The position numbers and the translations under genes were made by a program. The notes under the pieces were generated by a model that ran no database searches, was not told the origin of the DNA, and saw only the letters and a program-made list of their open reading frames with translations. A stretch of 62,073 nt of DNA from Pseudoxanthomonas jiangsuensis (lineage in GTDB: Bacteria > Pseudomonadota > Gammaproteobacteria > Xanthomonadales > Xanthomonadaceae): NCBI RefSeq assembly GCF_010093185.1, contig NZ_PDWL01000024.1, forward strand, positions 1 to 62,073, in the 5' to 3' direction. Below are positions 33,306 to 41,870 of the stretch, piece after piece (position 1 is the stretch's first letter; the number at the start of each line of letters is the position of its first letter).

Positions 33306-36173
33306 ATGAACCGCGAGAACAAGCACGTCCATGCCCGCGCCAGCCTGCTGGCGATTGCCGTGGCCGCCGCCACGCTGCCCTGGGCCGCGGCGGCGCAGAC
33401 GGTGGAGCGCCAGCTCGACGGGGTGATCGTGCGCCCGGCCGATGCCGCCGCCGCCGACGTGCGCCTGCAGCTGGTCGGCGACCGCATCGTCCGCGTCAGC
33501 GCCGATCCCGACGGCGATTTCCAGCGCAGCCCGAGCCTGATGCGCGCGCCGGCGGCCGTTCCGGCCGGCGCGTTTCAGCTCGAGGAAGGCGAGGGCAAGG
33601 TACGGCTGAAGGCCGCCGGGATCGCCGCCGAAGTGGCGCTGGACGACGGCCGGGTCAGCTTCTTCGACGCCGCCGGCAAGCCCTTGCTGGCCGAGACCGA
33701 AGGGGCGCGCACGTTCGAGGCGGTGGAGTTCGAAGGCAAGCCGTACTACAGCCTGCGCCAGCGCTTCCAGTCGCCGGACGACGAGGCCTTCTACGGCACC
33801 GGCCTGCACCAGCAGGGCTGGATGAACCTCAAGGGCCGCGACGTCGAGCTGCTCCAGCACAACATCGACAACGCCATTCCCTACCTGGTGTCCAGCCGCA
33901 ACTTCGGCATCCTCTGGGACAACAATTCGATCACCCGCTACGGCGACCCGCGCGGCCTGCGTCCTTTGCAGGAGAGCCTGGTGGTGTACGACGCTGGGGG
34001 CAAGCCGGGCGCGCTGACCGCGACCTACTCGATCGACGGCAAGGCCCGGGTCGTGCGCCGCGAGGCCGAGGTCAACTACCAGTACATCAAGGACCTCAAG
34101 GCCCTGCCGAAGAAGGGCTGGAACACCGCCCAGGGCGGTCGCACCCAGGTGGTGTGGGAAGGCGCGATCGAGGCCAGGAACGGCGGCCGCCACACCTTCT
34201 CCATGTACAACAGCGAATACGCCAAGGTGTACGTGGACGGCAAGCTGGTGATCGACCGCTGGCGCCAGAACTGGAACCCGTGGCACCACGAGTTCGCGCT
34301 GGAGCTGGAGCCGGGCGTGAAGCACGCCGTGCGGGTGGAGTGGGACGCGATCGACCCGGCCTACATCGCCCTGCTGCACCGCGACCCGCTGCCGGCGGAG
34401 CAGGCCAGGGACCTGTCGATCTGGTCCGAGGCCGGGCAGATGATCGACTACTACGTGGTCGCCGGCCGCAGCGGCGACGAGGTGGTTGCCGGCTACCGCG
34501 AGCTGACCGGCAAGGCGGTTTTGCTGCCGAAGTGGTCCTACGGCTTCTGGCAGAGCCGCGAGCGCTACAAGACCCAGGCCGAGCTGACCGGCGCGCTGGA
34601 CGAGTACCGCCGCCGCGGCCTGCCGATCGACGCGATCGTCCTGGACTGGTCGTACTGGCCGGAGAACGCCTGGGGCTCGCACGACTTCGACTCGAAGAAC
34701 TTCCCGGACCCGGACGGGATGGTCAAGCACGTCCACGACCAGCACGCCCAGATCATGATCTCGGTGTGGCCCAAGTTCTATCCGACCACGGCCAACTACA
34801 AGGAACTGGACGCGGCCGGGCACATGTACCAACGCAACGTCGAGGTCGGCGAGCTGGACTGGATCGGCAAGGGCTACCTGAACTCCTTCTACGACCCGTA
34901 CTCGAAGCAGGCCCAGGACATCTTCTGGCGGCAGGTCAACGAGAAGCTCAACAGCAAGGGCTTCGATGCCTGGTGGCTTGACGCCTCCGAGCCGGACCTG
35001 CACAGCAACATCGACATCGGCGAGCGCAAGGCGCGGACCACGCCGACCGCGCTCGGTCCTTCGGTCGAGTATTTCAACTCCTATCCGCTGGTCCATTCGG
35101 AAGGCGTCTACCGCGGTTCGCGCGAGGTCGAGCCGGACAAGCGCGTGTTCATCCTCTCGCGCGCGTTCTTCGCCGGGCAGCAGCGCGCCGGCGCGGCGTT
35201 CTGGAGCGGCGACATCGTCCCGCGCTGGGACGACCTACGCGAGCAGATCTCCGGCCTGGTCAACGCCTCGATGGCCGGCGCGCCCAACGTCAGCTTCGAC
35301 ATCGGCGGCTTCTCGCCGGAGAAGCGCTACGAGAGCCAGGACCCGGCGCACCTGGCCGAATGGCGCGAGCTGAGCCTGCGCTGGTTCCAGTACGGCGCGT
35401 TCGTGCCGATCTTCCGCCTGCACGGCCAGTTCCCCTATCGCGAGATCTGGAACATCGCCCCGGAAGGCACGCCGCACTACGCCAGCTTCGTCCACTACCT
35501 GAAGCTGCGCTACGCGCTGCTGCCCTACATCTACACCCTGGCCGGCGACACCAATCAGAAGGACGGCACCATCCTGCGCACGCTGGCGATGGATTTCCCG
35601 GCCGATCCCAAGGTCCGCGACATCGCCGACCAGTACCTGTTCGGCCCGGCCTTCCTGGTCGCGCCGGTGACCGCGTTCAAGGCGACCCACCGTCCGGTGT
35701 ACCTGCCGGCGGGCACCAGCTGGATCGACTTCCACACCGGCCAGCGCCACGCCGGCGGGCAGACCATCGAGGCGGCCGCGCCGCTGGAGCGCAGCCCGCT
35801 GTTCGTGCGCGCCGGCTCGATCGTGCCGCGCACCGTGGTCCAGCAGTACGTGGACGAAAAGCCGGACGCGCCGGTCACCCTGGAGGTCTACACCGGTGCC
35901 GACGGCAGCTTCTCGCTGTACGAGGACCAGGGCCGCAACTACGGCTACGAGCGCGGTGAATCCAGCCGCATCCCGCTGGCCTGGAACGAGAAGCGCGGCG
36001 AGCTGGTCATCGGCGCGCGCCAGGGCCAGTACCCGGGCATGCAGGCGCAGCGTGAGATCCGGGTGCGCTGGGTCGACGGCCCGCGCGACGGCGTCGGCGA
36101 ACTGGAGCCCGCGGCCGACACCACGATCCGCTACGACGGCAAGGCCGTCACCGTGCGCCGTCCGCGCGGCTGA
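33306..36173 (+). CDS. GH31 alpha-xylosidase with PA14 insert
   Basis: A 955-residue exported family 31 enzyme. It removes non-reducing-end alpha-1,6-xylose from xyloglucan oligosaccharides. A signal peptide (LLAIAVAAATLPWAAAAQ) precedes the N-terminal GH31 beta domain. A PA14 domain is inserted at about residues 280-350 (VVWEGAIEARNGGRHTFS; YVDGKLVIDRWRQNW), as in Cellvibrio Xyl31A, where it helps bind longer oligosaccharides. The barrel has nucleophile Asp559 in WWLDASEPDLH and acid/base Asp636 in FWSGDIVPRWDD. It lies between GH35 and GH95 genes on one strand. The ATG at 33306 follows CGAGGGGAATACCG. The fold is certain; alpha-xylosidase specificity rests on the PA14 insert and the locus. 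Confidence 0.93.
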   Translation: MNRENKHVHARASLLAIAVAAATLPWAAAAQTVERQLDGVIVRPADAAAADVRLQLVGDRIVRVSADPDGDFQRSPSLMRAPAAVPAGAFQLEEGEGKVRLKAAGIAAEVALDDGRVSFFDAAGKPLLAETEGARTFEAVEFEGKPYYSLRQRFQSPDDEAFYGTGLHQQGWMNLKGRDVELLQHNIDNAIPYLVSSRNFGILWDNNSITRYGDPRGLRPLQESLVVYDAGGKPGALTATYSIDGKARVVRREAEVNYQYIKDLKALPKKGWNTAQGGRTQVVWEGAIEARNGGRHTFSMYNSEYAKVYVDGKLVIDRWRQNWNPWHHEFALELEPGVKHAVRVEWDAIDPAYIALLHRDPLPAEQARDLSIWSEAGQMIDYYVVAGRSGDEVVAGYRELTGKAVLLPKWSYGFWQSRERYKTQAELTGALDEYRRRGLPIDAIVLDWSYWPENAWGSHDFDSKNFPDPDGMVKHVHDQHAQIMISVWPKFYPTTANYKELDAAGHMYQRNVEVGELDWIGKGYLNSFYDPYSKQAQDIFWRQVNEKLNSKGFDAWWLDASEPDLHSNIDIGERKARTTPTALGPSVEYFNSYPLVHSEGVYRGSREVEPDKRVFILSRAFFAGQQRAGAAFWSGDIVPRWDDLREQISGLVNASMAGAPNVSFDIGGFSPEKRYESQDPAHLAEWRELSLRWFQYGAFVPIFRLHGQFPYREIWNIAPEGTPHYASFVHYLKLRYALLPYIYTLAGDTNQKDGTILRTLAMDFPADPKVRDIADQYLFGPAFLVAPVTAFKATHRPVYLPAGTSWIDFHTGQRHAGGQTIEAAAPLERSPLFVRAGSIVPRTVVQQYVDEKPDAPVTLEVYTGADGSFSLYEDQGRNYGYERGESSRIPLAWNEKRGELVIGARQGQYPGMQAQREIRVRWVDGPRDGVGELEPAADTTIRYDGKAVTVRRPRG

Positions 36174-36180
36174 GCCACCG

Positions 36181-36221
36181 GTCGCGGCACGTGCCGGCGC
36201 CATGCCGGTGCGTGCCGCGAC
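36181..36221 (+). repeat. Large hairpin between GH31 and GH95 genes
   Basis: Perfect 11-bp arms GTCGCGGCACG (36181-36191) and CGTGCCGCGAC (36211-36221), with an inner CCGGC-N5-GCCGG stem. It fills most of the 66-base gap and ends 18 bases before the GH95 start. No T-run follows. It may be an mRNA processing or stability element. Confidence 0.5.
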
Positions 36222-36239
36222 GCGCATGAAGGAAGCAGG

Positions 36240-38672
36240 ATGAGCCTGACCCGACGCGAGCTGCTGAAGGGAACCGCGGCGGCGTTGGCCGTCGCCGGCG
36301 GTGCGAGGGCCGCCACGCCGGCCGCTGTCGCCGGCGGCAGCGCGTTGGCCGCAATGGCCGGTGCCATCGGCGCCGCAGCCGCGGACGCTGCGGCTCCCGC
36401 GGGGCAGGGGAATGCGGCGCTGAAGCTGTGGTACCCGCGCCCGGCCACGCAATGGGTCGAGGCCTTGCCGCTGGGCAATGGCCGGCTCGGGGCGATGGTC
36501 TGGGGAGGCGGCCGGTCCGAGCGCCTGCAGCTCAACGAGGACACCCTCTACGCCGGCCAGCCCTACGACCCGACTCCGCCGGAAGCGCTGGCCGCCTTGC
36601 CGGAGGTGCGGCGGCTGCTGTTCGCCGGCCGCTACGCCGAGGCCGAGGCACTGGCCAACGCGAAGATGATGGGGCAGCCGAAGAAGCAGATGCCCTACCA
36701 GCCGCTGGGGGACCTGCTGCTGGATTTCCTCGAGATCTCCGAACTCAACGGCTACCGCCGCGAGCTGGACCTGGACCGGGCGCTGGCGACCAGCACCTTC
36801 GAGGCGCGCGGCATGCAGCACACCCGCGAGGCCTTCGTCTCGGCGGTGGACCAATGCGTGGCGGTGCGGTTGAGCGGCGACAAGCCGCGGCGGATCGGCC
36901 TGCGCATCGGCCTGGGCAGCGATCACGCCCAGGCTGCGGTGGAGGCCGATGGCGAGCACGGACTTCTGCTGCGAGGACGCAACGGCGATGCCTTCGGGAT
37001 CGAGGGCGGACTGCGCTTCGTCGCCCGGCTGCGGGTGCTGGCGCGCGGCGGCAGCCTGCGCCGGCGCGGCGAGCGGATCGAGGTGCTCAAAGCCGATGAG
37101 GTCGTGCTGCTGCTGACCGCGGCGACCAGCTTCCGCCGCTACGACGACATCGGCGGCGACCCGGAGGCGATCACCCGGGCGCAGCTGGACGCGGCCGCGG
37201 CCAAGTCCTGGGACGAGCTGCTGGCCGCGCACATGGCCGCGCACCGCCGGCTGTTCCATCGCGTCGCGATCGACCTCGGCGACAGCCCGGCCGAGGTCGC
37301 CGGCCTGCCGACGGATGCGCGCGTGGCCCGTTTCGCCCAGGGTGGCGACCCGGCGCTGGCCGCGCTGTACCACCAGTTCGGGCGCTACCTGCTGATCTGC
37401 AGCTCGCGGCCCGGCTCCCAGCCGGCCAACCTGCAGGGCATCTGGAACGACCTGCTGTCCCCGCCGTGGGAGAGCAAGTACACGATCAACATCAACACCC
37501 AGATGAACTACTGGCCGGCCGAGGCCAACGCCCTGGCCGAGTGCGTGGAGCCGCTGGAGCGGATGGTGGCCGAGCTGGCCGAGGCCGGCGCGGAGACCGC
37601 GCGGCGGATGTACGGTGCGCCCGGCTGGGTCGTGCACCACAACACCGACCTGTGGCGGCGCAGCGCGCCGATCGACGGCGCGCAGTGGGGCCTGTGGCCG
37701 ACCGGCGGCGCCTGGCTGCTGCAGCACCTGTGGGACCGCTGGGACTACGGCCGCGACCCGGAGTACCTGCGCAGGGTCTGGCCGTTGTTCAAGGGCGCGG
37801 CCGAATTCTTCGCCGCCACCCTGGTCGAGGACCCGGGCACCGGGGCGATGGTCACCGCGCCGTCGATCTCGCCGGAGAACGAGCATCCGCACGGCGCCGC
37901 CTTGTGCGCCGGGCCGTCGATGGATGCGCAGATCCTGCGCGACCTGTTCGGCCAGTGCATCGAGATCGCCGGCCTGCTCGGCGTGGACACGGAACTGGCG
38001 GCCAGGCTGGAAGCGCTGCGCCGGCGGCTGCCGCCGCACCGGATCGGCAAGGCCGGGCAGCTGCAGGAGTGGCAGCAGGACTGGGACATGGACGCGCCGG
38101 AGATCCATCACCGCCACGTCTCGCACCTGTACGCGCTGCATCCGTCCAGCCAGATCAACGTGCGCGACACCCCCGATCTGGCCGCGGCGGCCAGGCGCTC
38201 GCTGGAGCTCCGCGGCGACGAGGCCACCGGCTGGGGCATCGGATGGCGCCTGAACCTGTGGGCGCGGCTGCATGACGGCGAACACGCGCACCAGGTGCTG
38301 GCGATGCTGCTCAGCCCCTCGCGCACCTATCCCAACCTGTTCGACGCGCACCCACCGTTCCAGATCGACGGCAACTTCGGCGGCACCGCGGGGATCACCG
38401 AGATGCTGCTGCAGAGCTGGGGTGGGAGCGTGTTCCTGCTGCCGGCCCTGCCGGCGGCCTGGCCGCGGGGCCGGGTGGCCGGGCTGCAGGTGCGCGGCGC
38501 GGGCGAGGTCGACCTGGAATGGAACGGCGGCCAGCTGCTGCGGGCGAGGCTGCGCAGCCGCCGTGGCGGCCGCTACCGGATCGAGTATCGAGGGCAGGCG
38601 CTGGAGGTGGCGCTGGACGCAGGTGCCGTGGCGACGCTCGATTGGAAAGGACGGCGGTTGAGGCACGCGTAG
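36240..38672 (+). CDS. GH95 alpha-L-fucosidase
   Basis: An 810-residue family 95 inverting alpha-1,2-L-fucosidase that would remove terminal fucose from fucogalactoxyloglucan side chains. The N-terminus (TRRELLKGTAAALAVAGG) has a twin-arginine signal, so it is probably folded before export to the periplasm. Conserved blocks include LPLGNGRLGAMVWGG, LQLNEDTLYAG, LQGIWNDLLSPPWESKYTIN, NTQMNYWP with the base-supporting Asn residues, the general acid Glu546 in SISPENE, and HPPFQIDGNFGG with the activating Asp. It follows GH31 by 66 bases. Start ATG 36240 has AAGGAAGCAGG just upstream. Some GH95 enzymes are alpha-L-galactosidases, but the locus favours fucosidase. Confidence 0.93.
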   Translation: MSLTRRELLKGTAAALAVAGGARAATPAAVAGGSALAAMAGAIGAAAADAAAPAGQGNAALKLWYPRPATQWVEALPLGNGRLGAMVWGGGRSERLQLNEDTLYAGQPYDPTPPEALAALPEVRRLLFAGRYAEAEALANAKMMGQPKKQMPYQPLGDLLLDFLEISELNGYRRELDLDRALATSTFEARGMQHTREAFVSAVDQCVAVRLSGDKPRRIGLRIGLGSDHAQAAVEADGEHGLLLRGRNGDAFGIEGGLRFVARLRVLARGGSLRRRGERIEVLKADEVVLLLTAATSFRRYDDIGGDPEAITRAQLDAAAAKSWDELLAAHMAAHRRLFHRVAIDLGDSPAEVAGLPTDARVARFAQGGDPALAALYHQFGRYLLICSSRPGSQPANLQGIWNDLLSPPWESKYTININTQMNYWPAEANALAECVEPLERMVAELAEAGAETARRMYGAPGWVVHHNTDLWRRSAPIDGAQWGLWPTGGAWLLQHLWDRWDYGRDPEYLRRVWPLFKGAAEFFAATLVEDPGTGAMVTAPSISPENEHPHGAALCAGPSMDAQILRDLFGQCIEIAGLLGVDTELAARLEALRRRLPPHRIGKAGQLQEWQQDWDMDAPEIHHRHVSHLYALHPSSQINVRDTPDLAAAARRSLELRGDEATGWGIGWRLNLWARLHDGEHAHQVLAMLLSPSRTYPNLFDAHPPFQIDGNFGGTAGITEMLLQSWGGSVFLLPALPAAWPRGRVAGLQVRGAGEVDLEWNGGQLLRARLRSRRGGRYRIEYRGQALEVALDAGAVATLDWKGRRLRHA

Positions 38673-38765
38673 GCGCGTCGCGCACTGCTGCGTGCGGCGA
38701 GCGATGCGAAGCCGGTACATTCCGGCCTCCACACATGAACAACGACAACCCTAGAGGGGATGGCA

Positions 38766-40205
38766 ATGGCAGGCATGGGCGCGAGCGAGACCGCCGGCGG
38801 GATTACCGCGGCGGGCGCGGAGAACACCGGATTCATCATCCTGATCAGCTGTGTGGCCACCATCGGTGGCTTCCTGTTCGGCTTCGACAGCGGCGTGATC
38901 AACGGCACGGTCGACGGGCTGCAGCAGGCGTTCGGCTCGTCCAAGGCGGCGCTGGGCTTCGAGGTGGCCTCGATGCTGCTGGGCTGCGCGATCGGCGCGT
39001 TCTTCGCCGGCCGCCTGGCCGACCGCTGGGGCCGGCGCAGCGTGCTGATCGCCGCGGCGGTGCTGTTCCTGCTCTCGGCCCTGGGCTCGGGCGCGGCCCC
39101 CAGCTCGCTGGTGTTCATCGCCGCCCGGGTCCTGGGCGGGTTCGCGGTGGGCGCGGCCAGCGTGATGTCGCCGGCCTACATCGCCGAGGTGGCCCCGGCC
39201 CGCTACCGCGGCCGGCTGGCCACGGTCCAGCAGATCGCGATCATCTCCGGCCTGTTCGCCGCCTTCCTGAGCAACTACCTGCTGGCCCAGGCGGCCGGGA
39301 CCTCGACCGAGGCGCTGTGGGCCGGACAGCCGGCCTGGCGCTGGATGTTCTGGATGATGGCCTTGCCCTCGGCCCTGTTCCTGGTGCTGCTGCTGGTGAT
39401 CCCGGAGAGCCCGCGGTTCCTGGTGGTCAAGCGCCGCAAGGACCAGGCCCTGGCGGTGCTGTCCAGGCTGTACGGGCCGCAGGCCGCCCAGGCCACCCTG
39501 GCCGAGATCGAGGCCTCGCTGTCGGCCGACCACCACCGCCCGACCCTGGGCGACCTGGTGAACAAGGCCACCGGCAAGATCCGGCCGATCGTGTGGGTGG
39601 GCATTGGCCTGGCCACCTTCCAGCAGCTGGTGGGCATCAACGTGGTGTTCTACTACGGGGCGGTGCTGTGGCAGGCGGTGGGGTTCTCGGAGGCCGACGC
39701 GCTGCTGATCAACGTGCTGTCCGGGGCGCTGAGCATTGGTGCCTGCCTGGTGACGGTGGTGCTGATCGACAAGGTCGGGCGCAAGCCGCTGCTGTGGGTG
39801 GGCTCGGCGGGGATGGCGGTGAGCCTGGCGCTGGTGGTGTGGGCGTTCGCCAGCGGTTCCTTGGTGGACGGTCACCTGCAGCTGCCGGGGCACATGGGCA
39901 CGCTGGCGCTGGTGGCGGCCAACGTCTACGTGGTGTTCTTCAACGTGTCCTGGGGCCCGGTGATGTGGGTGATGCTGGGGGAGATGTTCCCCAACCAGAT
40001 CCGAGGCTCGGGGCTGGCGGTGGCCGGTGCGGCGCAGTGGACGTCCAACTTCGCGGTGACGATGAGCTTCCCGATCCTGCTGGCGGGGATCGGTCTGGCC
40101 TCGACCTATGCGATCTACATGGTCGCGGCCTTCGTCTCGGTGGCCTTCGTGCTCAAGTACGTGCACGAGACCAAGGGCATCAAGCTCGAGCAGATGGAGG
40201 GCTGA
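38766..40205 (+). CDS. MFS sugar porter (sugar/H+ symporter)
   Basis: A 479-residue inner-membrane transporter with 12 predicted membrane segments, of the sugar porter family (XylE, GalP, AraE relatives). Signatures are GFLFGFDSGVING in TM1, GRLADRWGRRSVL after TM2, PAYIAEVAPARYRGRL, the PESPRFL end of TM6, QQLVGINVVFYYG in TM7, DKVGRKPLL and GEMFPNQIRG. In this place it should import xylose, galactose, glucose or fucose released in the periplasm. The ATG at 38766 has GAGGGG six bases upstream and is preferred to the ATG at 38760. It is the last gene of the locus before a strong bidirectional terminator. The substrate is inferred. Confidence 0.92.
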   Translation: MAGMGASETAGGITAAGAENTGFIILISCVATIGGFLFGFDSGVINGTVDGLQQAFGSSKAALGFEVASMLLGCAIGAFFAGRLADRWGRRSVLIAAAVLFLLSALGSGAAPSSLVFIAARVLGGFAVGAASVMSPAYIAEVAPARYRGRLATVQQIAIISGLFAAFLSNYLLAQAAGTSTEALWAGQPAWRWMFWMMALPSALFLVLLLVIPESPRFLVVKRRKDQALAVLSRLYGPQAAQATLAEIEASLSADHHRPTLGDLVNKATGKIRPIVWVGIGLATFQQLVGINVVFYYGAVLWQAVGFSEADALLINVLSGALSIGACLVTVVLIDKVGRKPLLWVGSAGMAVSLALVVWAFASGSLVDGHLQLPGHMGTLALVAANVYVVFFNVSWGPVMWVMLGEMFPNQIRGSGLAVAGAAQWTSNFAVTMSFPILLAGIGLASTYAIYMVAAFVSVAFVLKYVHETKGIKLEQMEG

Positions 40206-40321
40206 GACTCGCGGCGGGGCAGGCGTCCTGCCCCGCGGTCCTTGCCGATGGCCGGCCGGCCGCCCTGGCGGCCGCCGGCAGGACCGGCGCCTGCAAAGGG
40301 CAGGGCCGGGCGCCGTACAAC

Positions 40322-40348
40322 AAAAAAGCCCCGGAAACGGGGCTTTTT
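40322..40348. terminator. Bidirectional terminator for MFS porter and tRNA-Glu
   Basis: Stem GCCCCG/CGGGGC with a GAAA loop is flanked by AAAAAA on the left and TTTTT on the right. It can stop transcription from the xyloglucan locus (plus) and from tRNA-Glu (minus), whose 3' end is 21 bases away. Confidence 0.9.
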
Positions 40349-40368
40349 GTCGCTTCGCTGCACCGGGA

Positions 40369-40443
40369 TGGCGCTCCCTAGGGGACTCGAACCCCTGTTT
40401 TAGCCTTGAGAGGGCCACGTCCTAACCACTAGACGAAGGGAGC
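40369..40443 (-). tRNA. tRNA-Glu (anticodon CUC)
   Basis: A 75-base minus-strand tRNA. Acceptor arms GCTCCCT and AGGGAGC, discriminator G and an encoded CCA (40371-40369) are present. The anticodon loop CTCTCAA gives CTC at 40410-40408, reading GAG. The D-arm TCGTCTAGTGGTTAGGA and T-arm CAGGGGTTCGAGTCCCCT are typical of tRNA-Glu. The anticodon stem includes one G-U pair. Confidence 0.96.
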
Positions 40444-40453
40444 GTTGTACGGG

Positions 40454-40482
40454 TGTAACCGGCGAAGGCGCGCTAGTATATT
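40454..40482 (+). promoter_or_regulatory. Possible pcnB promoter
   Basis: TATATT (40477-40482; 5/6) with a weak -35 TGTAAC (40454-40459) 17 bases upstream. The start would be near 40489, leaving a leader of about 14 bases to the pcnB ATG. It shares its AT-rich island with the opposite tRNA-Glu promoter. Confidence 0.35.
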
Positions 40483-40503
40483 CACGCGCCCGCCGGACGG
40501 CAA
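40475..40503 (-). promoter_or_regulatory. sigma-70 promoter of tRNA-Glu
   Basis: On the minus strand TTGCCG (+ strand 40498-40503) and TATACT (40475-40480) are exactly 17 bases apart and followed by a GC-rich discriminator. The start is about 25 bases before the mature tRNA. The -35 is identical to that of the tRNA-Ser promoter and touches the pcnB start codon. Confidence 0.65.
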
Positions 40504-41870
40504 TGGTCCGGCACGACCCTGTTCACGGAAGCACGCCCATCAATCCGCAAGCCCTCCCGACGCCCGTCCTGCGCAGCATCCCGCGCGACCAGCACACGAT
40601 CTCCCGCCGGGACATCAGCCCCAACGCCCTGCGCGTGCTCTACCGCCTGCGCGAGGCCGGCTTCGGCGCCTACCTGGTCGGCGGCGCGGTCCGCGACCTT
40701 TTGCTGGGCATGCACCCCAAGGACTTCGACGTGGCCACCGACGCCACGCCCGAGCAGGTCAAGCAACTGTTCCGCAACTGCCGGCTGATCGGCCGCCGCT
40801 TCCGCCTGGCCCACGTGGTGTTCGGGCGCGAGATCATCGAGGTCGCCACCTTCCGCGCCAACATCGACGACGGCAGCGGCGACCGCGAGATGGAGGACGG
40901 GCGGCTGGTCCGCGACAACGTCTACGGCACGATCGAGGACGACGCGGTCCGCCGTGATTTCACCTGCAACGCCCTGTACTACGCGATCGAGGACTTCTCG
41001 GTGCGCGACTACACCGGCGGCTTCGAGGACGTGCAGGCGCGGACCATGCGCCTGATCGGCGACCCGGAGACCCGCTACCGCGAGGACCCGGTGCGGATGC
41101 TGCGCGCGGTGCGGCTGGCGGCCAAGCTGGGCTTCTCGATCGAGCCGGCCACCGCCGAGCCGATCCCGCGCCTGGCCGGGCTGCTGGGCGAGGCGGCGCC
41201 GGCGCGGCTGTTCGAGGAGATGCTCAAGCTGTTCCTGTCCGGGCACGCGGTGGCCAGCTTCGAGGGCCTGGAGCGCCACGGCCTGCTCGGCGCGCTGATG
41301 CCCGAGACCGCCGCCGCCCTGCGCTCCAACCGCAGCGGCGCCCTGCGGCGGATGCTGGTCCAGGGCCTGGGCAACACCGACGCCCGGGTCGCGGCTGACG
41401 AGCCGGTCTCGCCGGCCTTCCTGTTCGCCCTGCTGCTGTGGCCGGCCTACTGCCGCGCCCTGGCCGGGCTGCAGGCCCAGGGCATGCAGCCGGAGGAGGC
41501 GCAGCGCCGCGCCGCCGACCGGGTGACCCTGCACCAGGCCCAGACCATCGCCTTGCCAAAGCGCTTCTCGCTGCCGATGCAGGAGATCTGGCTGCTGCAG
41601 TCGCGCTTCTCCAGCCGCCAGCGCAAGCGCGTGTTCCGGTTGCTGGCCCACCCGCGCTTCCGCGCGGCGTTCGATTTCCTGGTCCTGCGCCTGGCCGCCT
41701 CCGACGGCCACGCCGCCGACGTCGAGTTCTGGCGGGAGGCCCAGGCCAGCTCCGGCGACGAACTGTCGGCCAGCCTGGAGGCCGCCGCGGCCGAGGGCGA
41801 GGCGGACGAGCCGGGCGCGCCGCGGCGCCGTCGCCGCCGGCGCCGGCGGGTTGCCACGGCCGGCGAATGA
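40503..41870 (+). CDS. pcnB: Poly(A) polymerase I
   Basis: PcnB adds 3' poly(A) tails that promote RNA decay. The 455-residue product has the class II nucleotidyltransferase core AYLVGGAVRDLLLG followed by the catalytic Asp pair in PKDFDVATDA, the IIEVATFR strand, DAVRRDFTCNALYY and the RYREDPVRMLRAVRLAAKLGF neck motif, which fits the poly(A) polymerase rather than CCA-adding subgroup. The C-terminus ends in a run of nine arginines, a basic RNA-binding tail. Start ATG 40503 is used, although E. coli pcnB uses an unusual start and a later one near residue 24 cannot be excluded. Its stop overlaps the folK start by four bases. Confidence 0.95.
   Translation: MVRHDPVHGSTPINPQALPTPVLRSIPRDQHTISRRDISPNALRVLYRLREAGFGAYLVGGAVRDLLLGMHPKDFDVATDATPEQVKQLFRNCRLIGRRFRLAHVVFGREIIEVATFRANIDDGSGDREMEDGRLVRDNVYGTIEDDAVRRDFTCNALYYAIEDFSVRDYTGGFEDVQARTMRLIGDPETRYREDPVRMLRAVRLAAKLGFSIEPATAEPIPRLAGLLGEAAPARLFEEMLKLFLSGHAVASFEGLERHGLLGALMPETAAALRSNRSGALRRMLVQGLGNTDARVAADEPVSPAFLFALLLWPAYCRALAGLQAQGMQPEEAQRRAADRVTLHQAQTIALPKRFSLPMQEIWLLQSRFSSRQRKRVFRLLAHPRFRAAFDFLVLRLAASDGHAADVEFWREAQASSGDELSASLEAAAAEGEADEPGAPRRRRRRRRRVATAGE

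Noticed and set aside
35235..38732. Long minus-strand open frame across GH31 and GH95
   Set aside because: Low-complexity composition, no motifs, and it spans two well-supported genes and the gap between them.
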